Shown one piece after another: positions 1 to 8,508 of a stretch of DNA of 13,796 nt (position 1 is the first letter of the stretch; each line of letters opens with the position of its first letter). The position numbers and the translations under genes were made by a program. The DNA is taken from assembly GCA_946885645.1 (NCBI GenBank), contig CAMPGU010000087.1:1-13796 (forward strand), written 5' to 3'. The notes under the pieces are model-generated. The model was given only the letters and a program-made list of their open reading frames with translations. It was not told the DNA's origin and made no database searches. The DNA is from an uncultured Haloferula sp. (GTDB lineage: Bacteria; Verrucomicrobiota; Verrucomicrobiae; Verrucomicrobiales; Akkermansiaceae).

Positions 1-287
1 GCCTCAAGGCAAACGGGATCAAAGTGTACGATGTGCACGTGGCGGAGGGCGGGCCGCCGGACTCGGTGGGCGTGATCGCTTCCATGACGGGAGGAGAGGT
101 CTTTGCCGCGGGCGATCCGGCCGCTTTGAAAGCGGTATTCGCGAAGATCGACGAGATGCAGAAGGCACCGCTGAAGCGGGTGACGCCGGACCCCATCGAC
201 TTCTTTGAACCCTTCGCCTTGGCCGGTCTGGGAATCGGCGGTGTTTATCTGCTAACCCTCTTCGGATTGCGACACACGCCATGGTGA
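1..287 (+). CDS. batA: BatA-like VWA domain protein, C-terminal part (5' end outside window)
   Basis: The frame is open from the first bases (codons in phase with position 3) to TGA at 285-287, so the gene enters from the left. About 94 residues are visible. They contain the last strand and helix of a von Willebrand factor A domain (GIKVYDVHVAEGG, then GGEVFAAGDPAALKAVFAKID). A short linker follows, then one membrane helix near the C-terminus (FALAGLGIGGVYLLTLFGL). This ending, with VWA tail, 'DFFEPFALAGL' and a terminal helix, is typical of BatA/aerotolerance VWA proteins, which are anchored in the inner membrane with the VWA domain outside the cytoplasm. The next gene is a second VWA protein, as in bat operons. 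The GTG at 24 is internal to the domain and is not a real start. The family call is good; the exact role in this organism is unknown. Confidence 0.8.
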   Translation, partial: LKANGIKVYDVHVAEGGPPDSVGVIASMTGGEVFAAGDPAALKAVFAKIDEMQKAPLKRVTPDPIDFFEPFALAGLGIGGVYLLTLFGLRHTPW

Positions 288-363
288 ACCCAAGACTATC
301 GAAGCTCCGAGCCCGCCAAGCTCTTCCGGAAACTTTTTCTGACAGGCCCCGCCCATCTGGCAT

Positions 364-381
364 GCTTCCGGTTTCGGAAGC
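364..381 (+). terminator. Hairpin between batA- and batB-like genes
   Basis: A perfect 7-bp stem (GCTTCCG / CGGAAGC) closes a GTTT tetraloop, and CACCTTTTG follows. It sits between the two VWA genes and ends 13 bases before the chosen batB start. The T-run is short and displaced, so it may be a weak terminator, an attenuator or an mRNA-processing/stability element rather than a strong stop. Confidence 0.35.
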
Positions 382-394
382 CACCTTTTGACGA

Positions 395-1420
395 ATGATG
401 ATGACCGCCCCGCTGCTGTTGACCCTCGCCGCGCTCGTGCTCGCCACGGGGGCGGAGTGGATCCATCTCGCCCGGGTGCGGAGCGTGGCGGCGCTGGCAT
501 TCGGGCCCGGGAAGAAAGCCGCACTTGCGGGGCGGCTGGCGCCCTTGACCCGGATCCTCGGACTCGCGTGCCTGATCTGGGGAGTCTCCACCCTGCTCAC
601 GCTACCGCCTGCGGCGCACCGGTCGGAGGTGAAGGAAATCGAACCGAAGGAGCGCCAGCACCTGCTGCTGGTGCTGGATGTTTCCCCGAGCATGCGGCTG
701 CGCGATGCAGGGGCCGGCGGCAAAGAAAGCCGGATGGCGCGGGCGCGGGCGATCCTGCAATCGGTGATCGCCCGCACGGCCCATGACAAGCTGCACACGA
801 GCGTGATCGCGGTTTACAACGGGGCCAAGCCGGTGGTGGTGGAGACCCGCGATCTGGAGATCATCCATAACCTGATGGACGACCTGCCGATGCACCAGGC
901 CTTCGAGTCCGGGAAAACGAAGCTGCTGGACGGTCTTTCGGAGGCGGCCACGGTCGCGGCAAAGTGGCCGCGGGGCTCGGCCACGCTGGTGCTCATCAGC
1001 GACGGCGACTCCGTGCCCGCCACGGGGATGCCAAAGATGCCGCCCTCGGTCGGCGGGGTACTGGTCGCGGGTGTGGGCGACCCTTTAAAAGGCACCTTCA
1101 TCGACGGCCATCACTCGCGGCAGGACGGTTCGACGCTCCGGCAGATCGCAACGCGGCTGGGCGGAGAATATCACGACGGCAACGCGAAGCTGGTCCCCAC
1201 CGCGATGCTCCAGCGGCTCGGCACGCTGGCTGTGGACGGCAGCAAACGCCTGCCGGGGCAGCGGGAACTGGCGATTTTTCTCACGATGCTCGGTTCCACG
1301 ATGCTCGCCGGTCTGCCGTTGCTGCTTCATTTCGCGGGCTCCGCTTGGAATCCCGGCCCCCGGCGGCTGCCTGCCCGCTCTCTTTCCAACTCCCCTGAAC
1401 TCGCTCCTTTCCTTCGCTGA
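395..1420 (+). CDS. batB: BatB-like VWA domain membrane protein
   Basis: This 341-residue protein has two N-terminal membrane helices (about residues 4-20 and 52-70). A VWA domain follows (about 88-270), and a further hydrophobic helix (about 289-315) lies before a basic C-terminus. The metal-ion-dependent adhesion site is complete: DVSPS (D95, S97, S99), T175 in GKTKLLDG, and D203 in LISDGD. It therefore probably binds a divalent metal and a protein partner at the cell envelope. In other bacteria Bat VWA proteins work next to a MoxR AAA+ ATPase; in this window only the downstream half of such a cluster is seen. Three consecutive ATGs (395, 398, 401) are possible starts, because an in-frame TGA at 389 rules out anything earlier. 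No clear ribosome binding site is visible. It lies 107 bases after the batA-like gene and 34 before the next, in one probable operon. Confidence 0.85.
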   Translation: MMMTAPLLLTLAALVLATGAEWIHLARVRSVAALAFGPGKKAALAGRLAPLTRILGLACLIWGVSTLLTLPPAAHRSEVKEIEPKERQHLLLVLDVSPSMRLRDAGAGGKESRMARARAILQSVIARTAHDKLHTSVIAVYNGAKPVVVETRDLEIIHNLMDDLPMHQAFESGKTKLLDGLSEAATVAAKWPRGSATLVLISDGDSVPATGMPKMPPSVGGVLVAGVGDPLKGTFIDGHHSRQDGSTLRQIATRLGGEYHDGNAKLVPTAMLQRLGTLAVDGSKRLPGQRELAIFLTMLGSTMLAGLPLLLHFAGSAWNPGPRRLPARSLSNSPELAPFLR

Positions 1421-1454
1421 CAGATTCGTACAACTTGTGACTTAACCAAATGCC

Positions 1455-2165
1455 ATGAAAATTCTAGTGCTCACCCTATGGTGCCTGATTCCCGTGGGCC
1501 TGCTGGCCTATCACTACGGCCCCGGCCGTGAACAGATGACGCTGGATGCCACGGCGTCGGTGCTTGGTCAGGCGGCGGCGAAAGCCGATGCCGGAGATTT
1601 GAAGGCTGCCATCGCAGGCTATGAAGAAAGCCTCGCGAAACTGCCGAAGGATCGCGTCGATGAAGCGCGGCGCATCCGCCTGGAACTGGCGAAGGCACGC
1701 ATGGACGCCGCCGAGCTGCCGAAGGCCCGGGAGGAACTGGCGGCCCTGGCCGATGAACTGGCGCAGGATCCGAACGCTCATGCGAAGCTCCTGGACGAGA
1801 CGCTGGCCACGCTGGCGAGCGCGCGTTTCTACATGACCTATCTCATGAAGCTGGAAGGCCTGCCGGACAGCGAATGGGAGCCCGAGATCGAAGCCGCCCG
1901 CCAGGAACAAAAGCTCCTGGTGCAGCGCGCGACGGAAGCGGGAGACACGGTCGCGGCGCAAAAGCACGCGGAAGATCTGGAGTCTTCCATCCGGCTGGCA
2001 CGCATGGAGCCGGAGGATTTGTACGGGAAGGAGATCCCCAAGCAGTGCAGCGGCTGCTGCTCCGGGAAGTGCGCCTCGAACAAGCCGGGCAAGAAGCCCA
2101 GCCAGAAGCCGAAGGATGGTCGTGGTGCCGGAGCGGGGGCTCCGATGGACGGCGAGGGTTCCTGA
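1455..2165 (+). CDS. Membrane-anchored helical-repeat protein with Cys cluster (BatC position)
   Basis: This is a 236-residue protein. Residues 1-20 form a signal anchor (MKILVLTLWCLIPVGLLAYH). Residues 30-180 are alanine-rich and strongly helical and read like degenerate tetratricopeptide repeats: GDLKAAIAGYEESLAKLPKD, then ELPKAREELAALADEL. The C-terminal tail is low in complexity, rich in Lys, Pro and Gly, and contains a compact cysteine motif, CSGCCSGKC (C198, C201, C202, C206), that could bind metal or form disulfides. Its place after two VWA genes is that of the TPR protein BatC, and a scaffold role in the same envelope complex is inferred. No specific family is recognised, and the cysteine tail is not part of BatC as I know it. 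The ATG at 1455 directly precedes the hydrophobic anchor and is a convincing start. Confidence 0.75.
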   Translation: MKILVLTLWCLIPVGLLAYHYGPGREQMTLDATASVLGQAAAKADAGDLKAAIAGYEESLAKLPKDRVDEARRIRLELAKARMDAAELPKAREELAALADELAQDPNAHAKLLDETLATLASARFYMTYLMKLEGLPDSEWEPEIEAARQEQKLLVQRATEAGDTVAAQKHAEDLESSIRLARMEPEDLYGKEIPKQCSGCCSGKCASNKPGKKPSQKPKDGRGAGAGAPMDGEGS

Positions 2166-2279
2166 TTTTCGAGAGCCCGCGCGGAGGTCATTCACAAAGG
2201 CATGCGGCGGTCCCCCCTCGCAGACCTTCTCGCCCCCGCTGTGTCCTCACTTGTCCTGCAACAACCGATCTCTTCCCCG

Positions 2280-5200
2280 ATGAATCCCCGTATCGTCCTA
2301 CTCGCGCTGGCCGCGACGACCGTTCCTTATCAAGCGCAGATCATGGCCGGTGCCACGGCCAGCGATGGCGCGGTGGAGATGCAGGCGGCAACCGGCGGTC
2401 CGGCCGGAGCCCCGGGAGGAGTCATCATGGCAGCCCCGGGAACGCCCGGTGCCGCCGCGGGTGGCGAGCTTGATTTCAACCGCCTGCGCCAGCTCATCGA
2501 GGAAAGCAAGAAGCGGCCCGCCGCGACTCCGGAGCAGCAGAAAGTGGCGATCCTCAGGGAGTTGAAGCTCGACCGCAGCCCGACGGGTATCCTGGCAGTG
2601 CGCCTGGAGGAAGCCCGGATGAAGGAGGCCCCGGCGACGCCGGTGCCGGCAAGGGAAACGCCGGAGCAAGCGGTCCAGCGCTTCCAGCAAGAGGCCCAGG
2701 TCTTCCGCCGCGATGTGGTGCTGGGCCGGTGGGACCGGGTGCGGGATTTCATGGCCGCGCTACCGAAAGAGGTCTCGGCGGAGTCGTATCAGGTCGTGGT
2801 GGCAAAACTCTCCGCACCGGCCCAAGTGGCCCCGCCGCCGGAACTGATGATCCAAGGGGCGCAGCCGTATAACCAACCCTCCTACCTTTCCCCTGCGGAC
2901 CTGCTGGGTCTGGCATCGGCCGCCCCGGTTCCCCCGGAGAAGAAGCAGATCCAAGCGCTGGCGGGCTTGCTAACGAAGGAGCCGCGGCCGCCGAAGGAGT
3001 TTTTCGAGGCGCTGGCCGCAGGCATCAAGAACTTCGGCGGGCAAGATCGCGAGGACCGCCGGAGAGCCGCACAATTTCTGCTGGAAGCGGGCTTCGTGAA
3101 GGAGGCGGGGGAGTTCCTGCCGGACGTGGCGGAGGCGAAAGAGAAGAAGGACTACGCCGCACTCAACCTGATCGCCCGCCATCGCACCGAGCTCGCCCGC
3201 GCCGACAAGAAAACGGCGGGGAAGGACGCGCTGCCGCAGGCGTGGGAGCTTTCGACGTCCTTTCTCACCGATCCCGCGGCACCGCCGCCGGAGAAAGCGG
3301 AGGCGCTTTTCCGCGCGCTATCCCTGATCCCGGAACTCGGCGATGATACCGGCAAGCAATGGCTTGAGAAGACCTTCAAGGACCCGAAGGGCGAAGGAGT
3401 GGAGCTACTCGCTTCGCTGGGCACGCTGACCGCGCAGAGCCGGGAGAACCCGGATCCGGCGGTGCGCCTGGAGCAATTGAAGCTCCAGCATGCGGCGGTG
3501 AAGACGCTGCTTTCCACCGAGGGCTTCGATCGCACGGCATGGGCAGGGATCTTCACGCTCTTCGCCCGCCAATGGGCCCATGAAGCGGAAGTGACGCGCC
3601 AGAAGGACCAGAGCAATTCCCGCCGGATGGTCCAGCAATTCGATGAGTGGGGAAACCTCTTCTTCACCCGGCCCGGCACCAATTATCAAGGGCCCGGCAC
3701 CCGGCCGATCGGCGCGGGGGAGATGCTGGAATGCCAGCCGGACGAAGCGTGGCTCGCCTCGATCGAGCCGGCGACGCGGAACGAATGTCTGCTCAGCTCG
3801 GCCCGGCTGCTGCTCAAGGTGAAGGAGCAGACGAAAGCCCTGCCGGTAGTGAAAGCGATCGCCGCCGGAGACCGCGAGCAAGCGAAGGCGCTGGTGCGCG
3901 AGATGATCCGCGTTTGGACCGAGAATCACAATCCGAACGAAGCGCAGGACTATCGCTCGCGGTACTTCTATTTCTACGGCTTCAACAACCAAGCGGGCTC
4001 GATCCCGCTGACGCGTTCGAAGCAGGAACGGAATCTGGTGGAGCTCGCCGCGCTGGTGAAGGGGATCCACGAACTCGAGCTGGGCGAGCCTTTCCACAGC
4101 GAACTGGCGGACGCTTTCATCTCCTGCCACAGCAAGGCGGAGGTCTGGCGGGTCGAAGCGATCGAGTCCGTTTTCGGAGCTACCGATGTCCTCGATTCCG
4201 CCACGCTCGGCACGCTGGTAGGACGGATGCGGCTGAACCTGGCGGGTCTCTGGCCAAACCCGAAGCTGCAGCAGGCTTACCAGACAAAACGCAAGGACAA
4301 GGAGCTGCAGGAGCAGATCCTCTACGGCTATCAGGCGGGGCAAGGCGTGCTGGAGCGGGCCCTGCAAAAGAAGCCCGCCGAATCATGGCGGCTGGAGGAG
4401 CAACTCGCCGCCCTGCGTTTCGAGGAAAGCAACTACCGGAGTTCGCTGCACCCGGACAACCAACACTCCGCGATCAAACGCGCCTCGCTGAATGCGCTGG
4501 CCGCCGCTGCCAAAGGCTATGCGGCCACGTTGCCCCTGGAGGATTCTTCGAAGGAAAGCAGCTCGGTTTTCGAGACGTGGTTCTTCGCCGCGCTCGGCTC
4601 GCCTTCACTGGAAGCGATGAAGAGCCACCATGTCGCGACGCCCGACGAGTATCCGAAGATCAAGGCGGCGCTGGAAGCCTTGCCCGCGGATTGCAAGGAG
4701 CGGCACCTGAAGGCTTTCGCCACGACGCTCAACACCCGCCTCGCGAACGTCGCGCCCGATCTCAAGCTGCGGTTTCTGGAAGGAGCCACGGCGATCGCCG
4801 GTCCGCGCGAGGAGCTGGCGGATGCGGCCGAGGTGCTGACCTACTACCGGGATCTGGTGAAGGAAATCGAACTGGATGCGACGGTGGACGGACCGGACCG
4901 GGTGGGCAGCGACAGCCCCTTCGGATTCCGCGTGAACCTGCGGCATACCAAGGAGATCGAGCGCGAGTCCGGCGGTTTCCAAAAGTATCTCCAGAACCAG
5001 AACAATTCGCCTTTCGCCTTCAACTACGGACGTCCGCCGGAGGACTACCGCGACAAATTTGAAAAGGCCGCCCGCGCGGCGCTGGAAGAGCACTTCGAGG
5101 TCGTTTCGCTGACCTTTCACTCGGACAAGGTGGAATCGCTGACCGATCCGGAGTTTGGCTGGCGGCTCACTCCCTACGCCTACTTCCTGCTGAAGCCGAA

Positions 5201-6038
5201 GGGCCCGCAGATCGACAAGGTGCCGCCGCTCAAGATGGACCTCGATTTCAGCGACACGTCCGGCTACGTGGTGCTTCCGATCACTTCGGCCGAAGTGCCG
5301 ATCGATGCGGGGAAGGCCGAGCCGCGGCCCTTCCGCGACCTCAAGGTGACCCAGACGCTCGACGAACGTAGCCACAAGGAGAAGGGCTGCCTCTATCTGG
5401 AGGTGAAGGCCACCGCGCGGGGAATGGTGCCGCCGCTTGCCGATCTGCTCGATCCGCGGGTGGAAGGATTCGAGCCCGGCGCGATCGAGGATCGCGGGCT
5501 GCGGGTGGTAGAACTGGACGCCACGGCGGAGGATCTGGCGCCGGTGTCGGAACACGAATGGCGCCTCGAGCTAAAGCCCAAGGGCGGAATTCTGCCTGCG
5601 TCGTTTAATGGCCCTGCGGTGAAGCCTGAACTGGCGAAGGAAGACGGCCTGGTGAGGCAAAGGTTTGTCGATGTGGATCTGGTACCGGTGGAGGCCAGCG
5701 TGCCGCTGGGCGGCAGCGGCTCGCGGGCGGCACCCTGGATCGCCGGAGGACTGGCGGCGCTGGTAGCGCTCGCCGCAGGCGCGATCGCGATTTTCCGCCG
5801 GAAGAAAGAGACCGGCGAGACGGGACCGGCGCTGTTGCCGCTGCCCCTTCATATCAATGTGGTGAGCGTGATCGGTTACTTGCGCCGGCTCCAGCAGCGG
5901 GAAGGACTTGCGCCCGCGCTGCGGGAGTCGATCGAGCAGGAAATCGCGGCACTCGAGACCCGCCATTTCGGCCGGGAGGATGCAGCGCAGGATCCGGCGC
6001 AGTTGGAAGAGATCGCGAGGCGCTGGCAGGCTGCCTGA
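2280..6038 (+). CDS. Large exported, C-terminally membrane-anchored protein (BatD position)
   Basis: The frame is open from 2202, but the ATG at 2280 puts a signal-like sequence at the N-terminus (MNPRIVLLALAATTVPYQA) and gives 1252 residues, so it is preferred. A low-complexity Ala/Gly/Pro segment follows. Then come several hundred residues of Ala/Leu/Lys/Glu-rich sequence, probably helical repeats (about 70-830), and a part predicted to be richer in strands with acidic and aromatic residues (about 880-1140). One membrane helix lies at about 1151-1173 (PWIAGGLAALVALAAGAIAI), capped by RRKK. This leaves a cytoplasmic tail of about 80 residues (HINVVSVIGYLRRLQQREGL to the end). The topology, with a long external part, a helix and a small cytoplasmic tail, resembles BatD, and so does the position after two VWA genes and a TPR-like gene. 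I recognise no BatD domain in it. It ends 13 bases from the stop of the convergent symporter gene. Confidence 0.8.
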   Translation: MNPRIVLLALAATTVPYQAQIMAGATASDGAVEMQAATGGPAGAPGGVIMAAPGTPGAAAGGELDFNRLRQLIEESKKRPAATPEQQKVAILRELKLDRSPTGILAVRLEEARMKEAPATPVPARETPEQAVQRFQQEAQVFRRDVVLGRWDRVRDFMAALPKEVSAESYQVVVAKLSAPAQVAPPPELMIQGAQPYNQPSYLSPADLLGLASAAPVPPEKKQIQALAGLLTKEPRPPKEFFEALAAGIKNFGGQDREDRRRAAQFLLEAGFVKEAGEFLPDVAEAKEKKDYAALNLIARHRTELARADKKTAGKDALPQAWELSTSFLTDPAAPPPEKAEALFRALSLIPELGDDTGKQWLEKTFKDPKGEGVELLASLGTLTAQSRENPDPAVRLEQLKLQHAAVKTLLSTEGFDRTAWAGIFTLFARQWAHEAEVTRQKDQSNSRRMVQQFDEWGNLFFTRPGTNYQGPGTRPIGAGEMLECQPDEAWLASIEPATRNECLLSSARLLLKVKEQTKALPVVKAIAAGDREQAKALVREMIRVWTENHNPNEAQDYRSRYFYFYGFNNQAGSIPLTRSKQERNLVELAALVKGIHELELGEPFHSELADAFISCHSKAEVWRVEAIESVFGATDVLDSATLGTLVGRMRLNLAGLWPNPKLQQAYQTKRKDKELQEQILYGYQAGQGVLERALQKKPAESWRLEEQLAALRFEESNYRSSLHPDNQHSAIKRASLNALAAAAKGYAATLPLEDSSKESSSVFETWFFAALGSPSLEAMKSHHVATPDEYPKIKAALEALPADCKERHLKAFATTLNTRLANVAPDLKLRFLEGATAIAGPREELADAAEVLTYYRDLVKEIELDATVDGPDRVGSDSPFGFRVNLRHTKEIERESGGFQKYLQNQNNSPFAFNYGRPPEDYRDKFEKAARAALEEHFEVVSLTFHSDKVESLTDPEFGWRLTPYAYFLLKPKGPQIDKVPPLKMDLDFSDTSGYVVLPITSAEVPIDAGKAEPRPFRDLKVTQTLDERSHKEKGCLYLEVKATARGMVPPLADLLDPRVEGFEPGAIEDRGLRVVELDATAEDLAPVSEHEWRLELKPKGGILPASFNGPAVKPELAKEDGLVRQRFVDVDLVPVEASVPLGGSGSRAAPWIAGGLAALVALAAGAIAIFRRKKETGETGPALLPLPLHINVVSVIGYLRRLQQREGLAPALRESIEQEIAALETRHFGREDAAQDPAQLEEIARRWQAA

Positions 6039-6051
6039 AGCATCCGGCCGG

Positions 6052-7371
6052 TCAGCAATTCGTCAGCACCTTCTCGCCCTCGCTTTTCGCGATGACGACG
6101 GCGGCACAGGAATCGCCGAAGACATTGACGGCCGTGCGGGACATATCGAGCAAGCGGTCCACCGAAAGGAGTGCGACCACCGCCGTCTCGGCCCCCGGCA
6201 CACCGCTATTCTTCAGGATGAGGAGGATGGCGACCATGCTGGCGGAGGGGATGCCGGCGACGCCGACGCTGGTGAGGATCGCCGCCACGACCACGATGAA
6301 CTGCTGGGCGAGGCTCATCTCCACCCCCATGACTTGGGCGACGAAAACCACGGCCACGCATTCGTAGAGGGCCGTTCCGTCCATATTCACGGTGGCTCCC
6401 AAGGGAAGCGTGAAACTGGATACCCGCTTCGAAACACCGCTGCCGTCCTGCACGCAGCGCATGGTCACCGGCAAGGCACCGGAGGACGAGGCGGTGGAAA
6501 AGGCGAGCAGCAGCGCCTCGCGCATGGCGCGGAAGTGCGCCCACGGATTCACCTTCCCGACGAGACGCAGGATGAGGGGCATGGTGACGAACATGTGCAT
6601 GGAGAGAGCCAGCATCACGGTGAGAAAATATTTCCCCATCTCCAGGAAGAGCTCGGCCCCCGTTTCATATACTACGGGAAAAATCAGCGCGTACACCCCG
6701 ATCGGCGCGGTAGCCATGACCCAACGGGTGATGGTGATCATCACATCATTCCCCGCCTGGAAGAAGTCCCGCAGCGTCTCCATTTCCCGCCCCGGCAGGC
6801 GGGTCATGGCGATCGCGAAAAGGATGCTGAAGACGATGATGCCGAGCATCTGGGAATTATCCCCCGCAGCGGAGACCACGTTCTCCGGCAGCATCGCCTT
6901 GAAGACGCCGAAGAAGTCCTTCGCCTCGCGGGCTCCCGCGGCCGCGACTTTCTCCCGGTCGGCGTCGTCGGCAACAGCGGCTTCTTCCTCGAAGGCTTGG
7001 CGGATGACTTCGTTCGGACGTCCGTCCGCGAGGCCGGGCTGAATCACATCCACCAGCAGGAGACCCGTGAGGACCGCGAGAAGCGTGGTGCCGGCGTAGA
7101 AACCGAGGGTCTTCATCCCGAGGCGGCCGAAGCCTTCCGCCCCGCGGAGGCTGGCGATGCCGCTGATGACCGAGGTAAGGATCAGCGGCACGATGATCAT
7201 TTTCAGAGCCCGCATGAAGAGATCGCCGATGAAACGGGAGACATCGAGGGCACCAGCCACGAAAGAACCTTCCGGAGTTTCCCCGGCGAAAAGACCGCGG
7301 AAGGCAACCGCCGTGAGGGTGGCGAGAACGAGTGCGAGGAGGATCTGCCAATGGGCCGCGAGACGCTTCAT
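6052..7371 (-). CDS. Dicarboxylate/amino acid:cation symporter (DAACS, GltP/DctA type)
   Basis: This 439-residue inner-membrane carrier belongs to the glutamate transporter family, which uses Na+ or H+ gradients to import glutamate, aspartate or C4-dicarboxylates by an elevator mechanism. All hallmark motifs are visible. The serine-rich hairpin 1 is SSSGALPVT (295-303). The cation-binding NMDGT is at 329-333. Hairpin 2 is GVAGIPSAS (370-378). Helix 8 carries D405, D409, R412, N416 and D420 in the pattern DRLLDMSRTAVNVFGD. The arginine (equivalent to GltPh R397) binds the side-chain carboxylate, so an acidic substrate is expected. A charged loop at about 115-157 is longer than I would expect. 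The ATG at 7371 precedes the first membrane helix. It is divergent from the dihydrouridine synthase gene and has no operon partner. The exact substrate and coupling ion cannot be read from sequence. Confidence 0.95.
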   Translation of the reverse strand: MKRLAAHWQILLALVLATLTAVAFRGLFAGETPEGSFVAGALDVSRFIGDLFMRALKMIIVPLILTSVISGIASLRGAEGFGRLGMKTLGFYAGTTLLAVLTGLLLVDVIQPGLADGRPNEVIRQAFEEEAAVADDADREKVAAAGAREAKDFFGVFKAMLPENVVSAAGDNSQMLGIIVFSILFAIAMTRLPGREMETLRDFFQAGNDVMITITRWVMATAPIGVYALIFPVVYETGAELFLEMGKYFLTVMLALSMHMFVTMPLILRLVGKVNPWAHFRAMREALLLAFSTASSSGALPVTMRCVQDGSGVSKRVSSFTLPLGATVNMDGTALYECVAVVFVAQVMGVEMSLAQQFIVVVAAILTSVGVAGIPSASMVAILLILKNSGVPGAETAVVALLSVDRLLDMSRTAVNVFGDSCAAVVIAKSEGEKVLTNC

Positions 7372-7425
7372 CCCGTGGAAACTGGGGAATCCCGTGGCCC
7401 CCGTCGAGGAAAGGAGGCGGCAGGG

Positions 7426-7454
7426 TTGCCGGAGCAGTGCCCGGGGGCTATGCT
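7426..7454 (+). promoter_or_regulatory. Promoter of the dihydrouridine synthase gene, probably leaderless
   Basis: A -35-like TTGCCG (7426-7431) and a -10-like TATGCT (7449-7454) are separated by 17 bases. The GTG start at 7461 begins seven bases after the -10 box, where transcription would normally start, so the mRNA may have no leader. No ribosome binding site is present. The call rests on sequence pattern only. Confidence 0.45.
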
Positions 7455-7460
7455 CGGCGC

Positions 7461-8456
7461 GTGCTTCCCTGGTTCCAAAACGGTGCGTTCCCCTTGTATC
7501 TGGCCCCGATGGCCGGGGTGACAGATGTGGTTTTCCGCCAGATCTGCAAGGAGTTGGGCGCGGACGTGATGGTCACGGAATTCGTCTCCGCCGAGGGCAT
7601 CCTCCAGCGCGACGACAGGACCCGGAAATACACGGAATTCACCGAGGAGCAGCGGCCGGTGGGCGTGCAGCTTTTCGGCGGAGACGGCGAGCGCATGGGC
7701 GAGGCCGCGAAAAAGATCATCGACTGGAAGCGGCCGGACTTCATCGATATCAATTTCGGCTGCCCGGTGAACAAGGTGGTCGCGAAGAACGGCGGCTCTT
7801 CCCTTTTGAAAGACTGCCCTACCCTCGCATCGGTCGCTTCCGGCGTGAAAAAAGGCGTGGGAGGAGAGGTCCCTGTCACCGCGAAAATCCGGATCGGCTG
7901 GGACGATAGGACGGTCAACGCCGTGGAGGTCTGCCGGATTCTGGAGGATTGCGGCATGGAGGCGATCGCCGTCCACGGCCGCACGCGCTCGCAAGGCTAC
8001 TCCGGCGATGCGAATTGGGAGGTCATCGATGCCTGCGCGCGGGCCGTGAAGATCCCGGTGATCGGAAACGGAGACATCGCCAGCGGCGAAGACCTGGCCC
8101 GGCGGAAGCGGGAGACGGCGGTTTCCGGCGTCATGATCGGGCGCGCGGCGATGCAAAATCCCTGGATCTTCCGTGAGGCAAAACATTACCTGGCCACCGG
8201 TGAAACTCTTACCTCGGTGCCTCTGGAGGAGCGCTGGGCCCTGGTGCTGCGCCACTGCCGGCTCGCCGTGACCAGCGCGCGGTACGGGGCGGAACGCCAC
8301 GCGATGATGTCGATGCGGGCGCGCCTGATGGCCTACTGCAAGGGCTTTCCCGGGGCGAAGGAACTGCGCCAGCGGCTGGCCCGGGTGGAGTCGGTGGCGG
8401 AGGTGGAGGAGATCGCGGCGGATTCCCTTTCCGCAGCGGAATCCGCGGTGGCGTAA
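7461..8456 (+). CDS. dusB: tRNA dihydrouridine synthase (DusB/NifR3-like)
   Basis: This FMN- and NAD(P)H-dependent enzyme reduces uridines in the tRNA D-loop to dihydrouridine in the cytoplasm. The frame is open from further upstream, but the GTG at 7461 begins just before the family N-terminus (FPLYLAPMAGVTD) and gives the usual length, 331 residues. Visible features are PMAGVTD (16-22), INFGCPVNKVVAKNGG with catalytic C101, TAKIRIGW with K142, VHGRTRSQGYSG with H172, the phosphate-binding IGNGDI (201-206), and GRAAMQNPWIF. The TIM barrel is followed by a C-terminal helical domain from about residue 250. The DusB/NifR3 subtype is the best match by motif; another Dus subtype is possible. The gene is divergent from the symporter and followed by the CII-like gene after 52 bases, probably as separate transcription units. 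Confidence 0.94.
   Translation: MLPWFQNGAFPLYLAPMAGVTDVVFRQICKELGADVMVTEFVSAEGILQRDDRTRKYTEFTEEQRPVGVQLFGGDGERMGEAAKKIIDWKRPDFIDINFGCPVNKVVAKNGGSSLLKDCPTLASVASGVKKGVGGEVPVTAKIRIGWDDRTVNAVEVCRILEDCGMEAIAVHGRTRSQGYSGDANWEVIDACARAVKIPVIGNGDIASGEDLARRKRETAVSGVMIGRAAMQNPWIFREAKHYLATGETLTSVPLEERWALVLRHCRLAVTSARYGAERHAMMSMRARLMAYCKGFPGAKELRQRLARVESVAEVEEIAADSLSAAESAVA
8418..8446 (+). repeat. 9-bp inverted repeat at the 3' end of the Dus gene
   Basis: GCGGATTCC and GGAATCCGC are perfect inverted arms around an 11-base loop, just inside the end of the coding region (residues ADSLSAAES). It may act as a transcription-stopping or mRNA-protecting hairpin. There is no T-tract after it, so intrinsic termination is doubtful. 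Confidence 0.3.
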
Positions 8457-8474
8457 GCCGTTACAATTTCGGAT

Positions 8475-8501
8475 TTGCTTGCGGGGAGGTCCTGCTAGCG
8501 T
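8475..8501 (+). promoter_or_regulatory. Promoter of the CII-like gene, probably leaderless
   Basis: TTGCTT (8475-8480) and TAGCGT (8496-8501) are separated by 15 bases, slightly short for a sigma-70-type promoter. The ATG at 8509 lies eight bases after the -10-like box, so a leaderless mRNA is likely. This is a pattern-based inference, supported by the same layout at neighbouring genes. Confidence 0.35.
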
Positions 8502-8508
8502 CGAGCCC

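Noticed and set aside
3647..5062. 471-residue + strand frame inside the large Bat-position gene
   Set aside because: Arg/Gly/Ala-rich shadow overlapping a longer frame that has a signal peptide and membrane helix.
5908..7521. 537-residue open frame on the + strand across the symporter gene
   Set aside because: It is antisense to a symporter with every family motif intact and has His/Asp/Gly-rich low-complexity composition typical of a shadow frame.
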